Source: Phycisphaerae bacterium (GTDB taxonomy: Bacteria > Planctomycetota > Phycisphaerae > Sedimentisphaerales > Anaerobacaceae). Taken from it: DNA of 5,117 nt. The notes beneath the pieces are model-generated. The model was not told where the DNA came from. It ran no database searches and saw nothing but the letters and a program-made list of their open reading frames with translations. Location of the stretch: positions 1 to 5,117 of the forward strand of contig JAUWBX010000221.1 of NCBI GenBank assembly GCA_030609625.1. The letters run 5' to 3'. Positions 1 through 5,117 of this stretch are shown one piece after another; the stretch's first letter is position 1, and each line of letters opens with the position of its first letter. Made by a program: the position numbers and the translations under genes.

Positions 1-1
1 G

Positions 2-283
2 GATAAAACCCTCTTCATCGCGGGCCCACCGGACATAATCGACGAAGAACAGATATTCAAAAATCCTGATGCTGCCGGCATTGCAAGGAAGCTTCGCGAA
101 CAAACTTCGGCCCTTGACGGACAAAAGGGCGCTTTGCTGCATGTGGTTTCGGCCTCGGACGGCAAAAAACTGGCGGAATACAAACTCGAAACTGTACCGG
201 TCTTTGACGGTATGGCCGCTGCCAACGGTCGGCTCTACCTTTCAATGAAAAACGGCCGGGTACAATGTTTCGAGGGTAAGTAG
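2..283 (+). CDS. C-terminal end of a PQQ-like beta-propeller protein (5' partial)
   Basis: The frame is open from the left edge and ends in TAG at 281-283, leaving 93 C-terminal residues of a longer protein. The segment ends with VFDGMAAANGRLYLSMKNG followed by RVQCFEGK. This is the usual last-blade pattern of PQQ/BamB-like propellers: a hydrophobic strand, 'DG-A-A-GRLY', then 'G-V-C' and a stop. An earlier strand (LLHVVSASDGKKLAEYKL) has the 'dG+-l-e--l' form of the preceding blade. Such repeats occur in secreted or periplasmic planctomycete proteins, often joined to other domains. The N-terminus, any signal peptide and the catalytic or binding function lie outside the window, so no enzymatic role is assigned. 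It is on the same strand as the sulfatase, but 151 bases and a structured repeat separate them, so co-transcription is uncertain. Family assignment is from the visible repeat pattern only. Confidence 0.8.
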   Translation, partial: DKTLFIAGPPDIIDEEQIFKNPDAAGIARKLREQTSALDGQKGALLHVVSASDGKKLAEYKLETVPVFDGMAAANGRLYLSMKNGRVQCFEGK

Positions 284-328
284 TATTCTGTCAAATTTGA
301 TTTGATAGCTTGTAAGGGTGGCAGCCTC

Positions 329-401
329 AAGCGTAACGTGGCACGGCCTTGAAGGCCGTGAATAATATAGTAATCACGGGCAGGATGCCCGTGCCACGCT
401 T
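329..401. repeat. Two-hairpin palindromic intergenic repeat (REP/BIME-like)
   Basis: Two adjacent hairpins sit on a shared outer stem. Hairpin 1 is CACGGCCT-TGA-AGGCCGTG (342-360). Hairpin 2 is CACGGGCA-GGA-TGCCCGTG (375-393). Both are perfect 8-bp stems with 3-base loops. The flanks pair as well: AAGCGT..GG (329-341, with a 5-base bulge) with CCACGCTT (394-401). The whole element can therefore fold as a three-way junction. An alternative pairing joins GTGGCACGG (338-346 region) directly to CCGTGCCAC (389-397). The layout is like that of REP/BIME elements mobilised by RAYT (IS200-like) transposases. From memory, GTGGCACGGG..CCCGTG words are common in planctomycete intergenic regions, but this was not verified. 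No transposase is present in the window. The element could also act as a bidirectional terminator or mRNA stabiliser, although no T run follows either hairpin. Confidence 0.8.
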
Positions 402-434
402 GGGGATGGCCTGGAGCCGAAGGGAGAACATAAT

Positions 435-1931
435 ATGACTCAAAACATAACACGCAGTCCACTTGGGGACGCCTCACGGCGGAGTTTCTTGAAACGCTCA
501 GTGATGGGAGCCCTCGGTGCGGTAAGTGCTATGATGCCGATAGCTTCGTTATATGCAAGAAAAAACAATCCTAACAGACAACCCAATATTATTATGTATA
601 TTTCCGACGACCACGGTCTGGATTTTCTGGGTTGCTACGGGAACAAAGATATTCAAACTCCAAATATTGATAACCTTGCAAAAGAGGGAATGCTCTTTAA
701 AAATATGTTCGCCGCCTCACCGACATGTGCACCTTCCCGTTCGGTATTGTGGACAGGACTTTATCCTGCCCGTAATGGCTGTATGGGAAATCACACTGTC
801 TGCCGGGATGATATCACGTCACTGCCGAGGTATCTGGGCCGTTTGGGCTATCGGGTTGTACTGGCAAACAAATCTCATGCCAGGCCGAAAAAAGTCTTCT
901 GCTTCGAATACATTGATGCCAGGTTACCGCGTAATCCTGCTAACCCCAGAAAATATCGCAGGGAAGGCTTAAATATCAGGGCCATTGACGAGTTTCTCGC
1001 AGAACATTCCAGGGAGCAGCCTAACACGCCTTTGTGCCTGATTCTTGCCGACAACAGCCCGCATGTCACCTGGGAGCCGAACAAAACCTATGACCCCGCA
1101 AAATTACGATTACCTCCATATATTGTTGACACAGAGCTAAGTCGAAAAGCTATGGCCAATTACTACCAGGATATTACTACGATGGACAAGCGGGTTGGAG
1201 AAACAAGAACCATATTGAAAAAATATGGTTTTGAGGATAATACGCTCTTCATTTATACTTCAGACCAGGGTTCTGAATGGCCACGCTCAAAATGGACTGT
1301 ATATGATACCGGTATTCATGTGCCCTTTATCGCTGTCTGGCCCGGAAAAATCAAACCTCGTTCAGTCTGTGATGCTATGATTTCATTTATCGATATTACA
1401 CCGACCTTTATTGATATCGCAAAAGGTCAGCAGCCCGAAGGTTTAGACGGAGAAAGTCTTTTAGATGTATTATTAGGCAAAACCAAAACCTTCCGGGAAT
1501 GTATTTATGCCAGCCATACACGTGACGGCAATATGAATGTCTTTCCTCAGCGCGGCGTTCGGGATTCCCGCTATAAGTATATTCTGAATCTTCGTCCTGA
1601 AAATACCTGGACCACACATTTTACAAAAGTGCCGGGCATTCCCGAAAGTCATAAACAAGTCTGGGACACCTGGGTCGAAAAAGCCAAAACCGACCCTCGA
1701 GCTGCCAAACTGCTCGATATTATTGAGCATCATCCGGCCGAAGAATTATATGATTTGCAAACGGACCCTTATGAGCTTAACAATATTGCCGGTAAATCCG
1801 AGGCTGGGTCTATCCTCAAGAAAATGCAGGGCCGGCTAAAAACCTGGATGACCTCACAAAATGACCCGGCTCTTAAAGATAGCCTACTGAGTTCCGCCAG
1901 AGGCAAAAGGCGGGCAGAAACGGCGTTATAG
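435..1931 (+). CDS. Tat-exported sulfatase, N-sulfoglucosamine sulfohydrolase-like
   Basis: This 498-residue protein is a full-length member of the alkaline-phosphatase-superfamily sulfatases. The start at 435 is supported by AAGGGAGA (420-427) seven bases upstream. A twin-arginine signal (SRRSFLK, R15-R16) and a hydrophobic stretch (about 23-41, ending SLYA) predict Tat export. The formylglycine signature is C98-A-P-S-R102, so Cys98 should be converted by a maturase (FGE or anSME) not encoded here. Predicted metal and sulfate ligands are D58-D59, K146, H148 (NKSHARP), H210 (SPHVTW) and D277-Q278 (TSDQGSEW), with K286 nearby. The core resembles human SGSH closely: YDP..L..P, an MD..VG..L segment, NTLFIYTSD, and a matching NG-x2-G-x-H pattern around 114-120. 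The substrate is likely an N- or O-sulfated polysaccharide-derived sugar, but the exact one cannot be read from sequence. It ends in TAG at 1929-1931. Confidence 0.93.
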   Translation: MTQNITRSPLGDASRRSFLKRSVMGALGAVSAMMPIASLYARKNNPNRQPNIIMYISDDHGLDFLGCYGNKDIQTPNIDNLAKEGMLFKNMFAASPTCAPSRSVLWTGLYPARNGCMGNHTVCRDDITSLPRYLGRLGYRVVLANKSHARPKKVFCFEYIDARLPRNPANPRKYRREGLNIRAIDEFLAEHSREQPNTPLCLILADNSPHVTWEPNKTYDPAKLRLPPYIVDTELSRKAMANYYQDITTMDKRVGETRTILKKYGFEDNTLFIYTSDQGSEWPRSKWTVYDTGIHVPFIAVWPGKIKPRSVCDAMISFIDITPTFIDIAKGQQPEGLDGESLLDVLLGKTKTFRECIYASHTRDGNMNVFPQRGVRDSRYKYILNLRPENTWTTHFTKVPGIPESHKQVWDTWVEKAKTDPRAAKLLDIIEHHPAEELYDLQTDPYELNNIAGKSEAGSILKKMQGRLKTWMTSQNDPALKDSLLSSARGKRRAETAL

Positions 1932-2007
1932 GTTTGGTTGCTGCGTAGCCGAAATTAGCAATCCGACTATCTGAGCGGTTAGGCTCGTAATAGAAAATTA
2001 GAAAAAT

Positions 2008-2029
2008 AAAAAATTCGCAAAATTTTTTT
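2008..2029 (+). terminator. Possible weak terminator: A/T-only hairpin with T run
   Basis: AAAAAATT (2008-2015) pairs perfectly with AATTTTTT (2021-2028) around a 5-base loop, and the T run continues to 2029. It lies 77 bases after the sulfatase stop on the same strand. The stem has no G-C pairs, so it is not a classical intrinsic terminator. It may only be A/T-rich spacer. Confidence 0.25.
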
Positions 2030-2251
2030 AGTCCGCACTGGCCTGCGCCCAAGCTGATTTTATTGGACAGTGCAACATGCGATAAAGCCGGTTTGCTCAT
2101 TTGGGCTATATATGGTAGTCGAAGCAAAAACGGTTCGGCTATATGGTGGTTTGGGTTATGGGGCGTTACTCTGGCCGTTGCCCGGTTGGCTAAAGAAAAA
2201 TTGTGCACCCTGTCGATATTGCGTAGGTCGATAAGAATTTTTACCACTTTT

Positions 2252-2257
2252 GAAGGA
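2252..2257 (+). promoter_or_regulatory. Shine-Dalgarno site fixing the start of the small gene
   Basis: GAAGGA ends nine bases before the ATG at 2267. The same frame is open further upstream to an ATG at 2063, but that start has no comparable site and its extra 68 codons are compositionally unlike the rest. This site therefore decides for the short 49-residue product. Confidence 0.7.
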
Positions 2258-2266
2258 CCAGTGCTT

Positions 2267-2416
2267 ATGAGTAAAAGGGAGTTGATAGACTACATTTGTG
2301 AAATCAACAGAAGTGCCAAGCCGGAATTTCTCGCCAATTTTTCAGAAGAAGACCTCAACGCTTATCTTGAGCATCTGATGGAGCTGGATTTGGACGAATT
2401 GGTTGTCTGTAGCTAA
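2267..2416 (+). CDS. Small acidic helical protein of unknown function, 49 residues
   Basis: The protein begins MSKRELIDYICEINRSAKPE and ends DLDELVVCS. It appears to consist of three short helices: about 2-15 (KRELIDYICEIN), 18-25 (KPEFLANF) and 27-44, the last strongly acidic and amphipathic (SEEDLNAYLEHLMELDLDEL). There is no signal peptide, membrane segment or metal motif; Cys11 and Cys48 are the only cysteines. Evidence that it is real: a good Shine-Dalgarno site, a charged helical composition unlike the upstream read-through, and a clean TAA stop 47 bases before the convergent CvpA-like gene ends. The family was not recognised. The size and acidic helical form would fit a small adaptor or protein-binding factor, but that is a guess. 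It has its own 335-base upstream region and is probably transcribed separately from the sulfatase. Confidence 0.7.
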   Translation: MSKRELIDYICEINRSAKPEFLANFSEEDLNAYLEHLMELDLDELVVCS

Positions 2417-2463
2417 GAACCAGTGCTCGACTATTTCGGTGGGTTGGATGAGGGCTTCGCAGA

Positions 2464-3645
2464 TCACTTGCTGTCATTGTTATCTTTGGATGTTTGGGTA
2501 AAAAGCACTGGTGGCGGCGCCTTGTCGGCGGTTACGATTGCACTGGGCCGTATCTCGACAATGCTGTTTTGCTTAAACTCGACCAGCACAGGCACATAAT
2601 CCCTCGGAACACAAAAAACAAAGTCAATCCATTTCTCCCCGGCGTTGTCCTCGAAGTCGTTTTTACTATCTATTTTTATCTCGGTGCTTACTTGTATCTG
2701 GTCCGCCGCTTTCAGGTGTCCGATGGGGTAAATGTTTATTCCCGCACCGGCCAGTGGGTCTTCACCGTATCCTTGTTGTTTACAGATAAGTCTTAATTGA
2801 GAAAGTATAAATGCGCCGACGTTTATCTTCGATTTCGTACTTAGCGCTCTACGTTTTATTCCGACCCGCACTATTGTGGGCTGATAATCGCTGCCCGGTC
2901 CTGGCATAGGTATTGACTTGCCGGTTGACTCGTCCTTAAGTTTCCCATCACGATTCAGCCTCGAAACAATCTCGTCCACCTGGGCCTTGAGGCTTTGGGG
3001 TGCCGGCCAGACAGCCTGCTTTGGCAAGCTTATCGCCGGAGTTTCGCATGTTAGGGTTGACGTACCGGAAATCAGCCGGTTCAGGTGGACCTGGTCAAGA
3101 AAATCGGGATGAATAGTGGCAAAACTTCTTTTGCCGCTGAGGCTGCCCCTGCTTATGATGCTGAACAGGCCCGTCGCAAAGCCGTCTGCGTTGAGAAGGA
3201 CTTTGCTGCGTTTCTCGTCAAAACGCTGATAAGGATACTTGTTTGATAAAGGTGCCATCCCAATGGCGGTAAGCAAAAAACCCGATAGTAAAAGGCCCAA
3301 GAAAATTCCGCATACGACCCGTCCGATACGCTCAGGCAGAAACCCTAAATCAATCGACCGGTGAGTGAGAAATGTCATACCTGTTTGCAACGCTCCAAAG
3401 ACTATAACGAATAGCAGCGCAAAACACAGCGTCTGCGCCCAGGGCACAAGGGACAGGAAACGACTGTCAGCACCGCGGCTGATAAAGACATTTGCCAAAA
3501 CCTCGAAGAAGCCGAACGCAGCTACGATTGCACAAACAGCAATTATTATCGTAGCGAATGCCCTGATAAATGTGCCTTTGAAATATTGATAAGCAGCACA
3601 TCCCAAAATTATTAACACCACAGATAAGCTGGCTAAACTGGCCAT
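2464..3645 (-). CDS. CvpA-like membrane protein with large C-terminal soluble domain
   Basis: Numbering is from the ATG at 3645-3643 (393 residues). Four hydrophobic helices occupy about 4-22, 27-50, 70-90 and 108-130. They are separated by short basic or polar loops (FKGTFIRA between helices 1 and 2; LPERIGRVVCG before helix 4), which matches the CvpA (colicin V production) family, whose members are usually only 160-200 residues. The remaining ~260 residues are soluble and not recognised. Landmarks there are VRVGIKRRALSTKSK with a following hydrophobic stretch, and DFVFCVPRDYVPVLVEF near the end. This extension makes the protein twice the usual length. CvpA relatives are inner-membrane proteins of poorly defined envelope function. 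The gene lies downstream of the GspE/PilB homologue on the same strand, 177-192 bases away, and converges with the small gene. An in-frame ATG at 3660 would add five residues (MGDIV) but lacks a ribosome-binding site. Confidence 0.75.
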   Translation of the reverse strand: MASLASLSVVLIILGCAAYQYFKGTFIRAFATIIIAVCAIVAAFGFFEVLANVFISRGADSRFLSLVPWAQTLCFALLFVIVFGALQTGMTFLTHRSIDLGFLPERIGRVVCGIFLGLLLSGFLLTAIGMAPLSNKYPYQRFDEKRSKVLLNADGFATGLFSIISRGSLSGKRSFATIHPDFLDQVHLNRLISGTSTLTCETPAISLPKQAVWPAPQSLKAQVDEIVSRLNRDGKLKDESTGKSIPMPGPGSDYQPTIVRVGIKRRALSTKSKINVGAFILSQLRLICKQQGYGEDPLAGAGINIYPIGHLKAADQIQVSTEIKIDSKNDFEDNAGEKWIDFVFCVPRDYVPVLVEFKQNSIVEIRPSAIVTADKAPPPVLFTQTSKDNNDSK

Positions 3646-3652
3646 TACAATA

Positions 3653-3658
3653 TCTCCC
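3653..3658 (-). promoter_or_regulatory. Shine-Dalgarno site favouring the start at 3645
   Basis: On the minus strand GGGAGA (3658 to 3653) stands seven bases before the ATG at 3645. The upstream in-frame ATG (3660-3658) overlaps this purine run and is itself preceded only by TTAAAAA, so the second ATG is the better start. Confidence 0.65.
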
Positions 3659-3665
3659 ATTTTTT

Positions 3666-3826
3666 AAGTGAGCTAAAGTGCCTAAAGTGTAAAGTGCCTA
3701 AAGTTTGAAAAAAGAATAGAGGATGAATAGCAAACTTCAAAATTCGATATTCCTTGTTCGACATTCATTATTTATTCTTTTAACTTTAGCTCACTTTAGT
3801 TCACTTTAGGCACTTCAGGCACTTCA
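3666..3826. repeat. Long imperfect palindrome with CCTAAAGTG-type tandem units
   Basis: This element fills nearly all of the space between two minus-strand genes. The left arm (3666-3705) is a run of 7-10 base units such as AGCTAAAGTG, CCTAAAGTG and TAAAGTG. The right arm (3783-3826) holds the reverse-complement units. Perfect 14-bp matches join 3666-3679 with 3783-3796, and 3676-3689 with 3802-3815. An inner pair, 3710-3728 with 3763-3781, matches at 16 of 19 positions. The core (about 3735-3762) includes TTCGATATTCCTTGTTCGA, itself reminiscent of dispersed bacterial repeat words. The arms can pair in more than one register because they are tandem. No ORF or transposase lies inside. It may be a dispersed non-autonomous element, and in RNA it would form a long hairpin between the two cistrons. 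Confidence 0.8.
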
Positions 3827-3837
3827 AATTTTAGACA

Positions 3838-5117
3838 CTATTTTGGTTTTTTCGTTTTGGATGTTGAAAGCACCCGAATCATTTCATTTATTGCTACTGT
3901 TCCACTGATGACTCTTCTTAGCGCCTGTTCCTGCAAATAAAGCATTTTGGCACGTCTGAATTGCATGCCGATTTCCGGCAGCGATTTCGTTTGTGTTATA
4001 GCCTTTCTTAGTTCATTGCTCAGTGTGATAATCTCGAATATGCCCATTCTGCCGAAATAGCCCGTTCCCTGGCAATTTTCACATGTCGAGGCTTTGCCTC
4101 GCTTGTCGTACAGCACTTTGCCTGTGCGGTAAAGCACTTTTGTTTTTTCTGCGCTGACGTTAAACTTTTTCAAAAGTTCCTTATCCGGCGTGTATGCCTG
4201 TTTGCATTCATCGCAAAGTTTTCTAAACAGCCGTTGGTTACTTATGCCCAGAAGGGTCCCTGCGGCCAGATTCCTGTCGCCGACAAATTTCAGCCATTTA
4301 GCCAATGCCTGTATTACGCTGTCGGCTTTGAGAGTAACATATATAATTTTATCGTCTTTGACAGCCTTACAGGCAACCTGGGCCGTCTCGGCATCCTCGC
4401 ACTCACCAACACCAACAACATCCGGCCCCATTCTTACTAACGCCTGCAGCTTTTTAGCAAATGTCGTTGTACCTGTGTCGCTGAGATTAAACGCGTTTTG
4501 AGTTATATTCGGTAGATTATAGGAAGCCTGTCTTTCAAGCGTGTTTATATGGTTAATAAAGGCATCATGATTTCGCAGAAACGCATAAAGTGTTGTTGTT
4601 ATACCGCTTTTTGAAGGACCGCTTATGATAAATACACCCTGCTTTATCTCGTTAAATCTCTTTAACTGTTCGTACTGCTCGGGCATTAAGCCGATTTCGT
4701 TTAACCTTGGCAGGTCCTCACGTGTTATTTGTCTGAGTCTGACCTGTTCCCCGGCGGTTGACCCGGCCGTGGTTACTTCCCACTCGGTATAACTTTCACC
4801 CTGAGCGACCTTAAAGGTACCTTTTTGTGGTTTTCGTTTTTCCTTGGCGTCCAAATCTGCAAGTTGCTTGATGAAGCGAACGAAATACTTCATTTGCTCT
4901 CTGCCCATACTTGGCTGTTTAAGCGCTGCACCGTCAACATAATAGGCCACCTTATAGTCTTGTGGTGTCGGGGAAAACGCTATACTGCTCGCTCTTCGCC
5001 AGAGGGCATCGCTCATAATTTCATAAGCTGTTTTATAGCCGAAAAAGTCCGGTGTTCGCGGTTCAGGAATTGGAATTTCATTTCTGTTTGCCGTTATAAA
5101 AGTATAGCCTTTGAGTG
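3838..5117 (-). CDS. GspE/PilB-family protein with degenerate ATPase motifs (5' partial)
   Basis: The frame is open from the right edge to TAG at 3840-3838. The 33 codons before the first in-window ATG (5016) read as genuine protein, so the start lies outside. Numbering below is from that Met. Order of parts: end of the N-terminal domain (RASSIAF..DYKVAYYVDG, 8-29, cf. GASDIH..D+RVRYRIDG); KPQKGTFKV (62-70, cf. PQDGR); EVTT..GEQVRLR (80-95, cf. RVST..GE-V--R); Walker A position GPSKSGITT (133-141), where the essential Lys is Ile139; Asp-box position TLERQAS (159-165, cf. TIEDPVE); Walker B GPDVVGVGE (197-205, Glu205 kept); His-box position TLKAD (228-232, His replaced by Lys230); zinc motif C268-x2-C271 and C312-x2-C315, followed by GTGYFGRMGIFE. 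Active relatives are hexameric motors of type IV pili or type II secretion. This one has the scaffold, but its nucleotide-binding residues argue against ordinary ATPase activity. Confidence 0.9.
   Translation of the reverse strand, partial: LKGYTFITANRNEIPIPEPRTPDFFGYKTAYEIMSDALWRRASSIAFSPTPQDYKVAYYVDGAALKQPSMGREQMKYFVRFIKQLADLDAKEKRKPQKGTFKVAQGESYTEWEVTTAGSTAGEQVRLRQITREDLPRLNEIGLMPEQYEQLKRFNEIKQGVFIISGPSKSGITTTLYAFLRNHDAFINHINTLERQASYNLPNITQNAFNLSDTGTTTFAKKLQALVRMGPDVVGVGECEDAETAQVACKAVKDDKIIYVTLKADSVIQALAKWLKFVGDRNLAAGTLLGISNQRLFRKLCDECKQAYTPDKELLKKFNVSAEKTKVLYRTGKVLYDKRGKASTCENCQGTGYFGRMGIFEIITLSNELRKAITQTKSLPEIGMQFRRAKMLYLQEQALRRVISGTVAINEMIRVLSTSKTKKPK

Larger units (their letters stand above)
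1932..2266. other. 335-base intergenic stretch without a convincing gene
   Basis: Both strands carry open frames here, but their translations have no family resemblance and read like chance ORFs. The first ~100 bases are A/T-rich and end in a run of seven T (2023-2029). The remaining ~235 bases are more mixed. They contain a 6-bp inverted repeat GCACTG/CAGTGC (2035-2040 and 2068-2073), imperfect direct repeats around GGCTATAT (2104-2111 and 2137-2144), and a GTCGATA direct repeat (2212-2218 and 2227-2233) shortly before the next gene. A leader or small RNA is possible, but no known tRNA, tmRNA, SRP, RNase P or riboswitch signature was recognised. No promoter with good -35 and -10 boxes could be fixed with confidence. 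Confidence 0.6.

Noticed and set aside
1473..1733. Antisense open frames inside the sulfatase
   Set aside because: They are shadows of the sulfatase reading frame and show no family resemblance.
1873..2247. Minus-strand 124-codon open frame across the intergenic stretch
   Set aside because: It overlaps the sulfatase 3' end antisense, has no recognisable domain and an irregular composition, and its A/T-run translation is low complexity.
2030..2260. A known structured RNA (tRNA, 6S, SRP, tmRNA or RNase P)
   Set aside because: None of the conserved sequence blocks of these RNAs was found, and the stems seen are only about 4-6 bp long.
2063..2266. N-terminal extension of the small protein from an ATG at 2063
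   Set aside because: No ribosome-binding site is evident, the composition is like translated non-coding DNA (many W, G and C), and a strong Shine-Dalgarno site sits at 2252 before the ATG at 2267.
2267..2416. Small protein as a toxin or antitoxin
   Set aside because: There is no partner gene, no DNA-binding motif and no membrane helix, so only its small size would suggest this.
3661..3837. CRISPR array suggested by repeated CCTAAAGTG units
   Set aside because: The units are only 7-10 bases with no spacers between them and occur in inverted orientation, so this is a tandem/palindromic repeat and not a CRISPR array.
4190..4501. Plus-strand open frames opposite the GspE-like gene
   Set aside because: They are mirror frames of a clearly coding minus-strand gene and have no motif.
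4600..4602. Walker A Ile codon as a simple sequencing error (AAA read as ATA)
   Set aside because: It cannot be excluded for this one base, but the Asp box, His box and two N-terminal motifs are degenerate too, so the overall conclusion does not depend on it.

Overview
The window looks like chromosomal DNA of a planctomycete-type bacterium, most plausibly from the Phycisphaerae/Sedimentisphaerales side. This is inferred from the combination of a PQQ-like beta-propeller protein, a Tat-exported sulfatase, a CvpA-like protein with a long extra C-terminal domain, a GspE/PilB paralogue and palindromic intergenic repeats. No rRNA or other marker gene is present to prove it.

Left part, + strand: the 3' end of a PQQ-like beta-propeller protein (2-283); then an intergenic three-way-junction repeat with two hairpins (329-401); then a complete Tat-signal sulfatase resembling N-sulfoglucosamine sulfohydrolase (435-1931). 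Next comes a 335-base non-coding stretch (1932-2266) with an A/T-only hairpin and T run and several short repeats. It is followed by a 49-residue acidic helical protein of unknown function (2267-2416) whose start is fixed by a good Shine-Dalgarno sequence.

Right part, - strand, convergent with the small gene: a CvpA-like four-helix membrane protein with a soluble domain of about 260 residues (3645 down to 2464), and upstream of it a GspE/PilB-family protein (window edge down to 3838). The 177 bases between these two genes are almost entirely a long imperfect palindrome built from CCTAAAGTG-like units.

The most notable point is the GspE/PilB homologue. Its overall fold signature and its zinc-binding tetracysteine motif are intact. 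However, the Walker A lysine is an isoleucine, and the Asp box and His box are also degenerate. It therefore reads as a pseudo-ATPase of the type IV pilus/type II secretion family that has kept its scaffold. Its reading frame is open to the right edge, so the gene starts outside the window. How it relates functionally to the CvpA-like protein is unknown; same-strand adjacency is the only link seen here.
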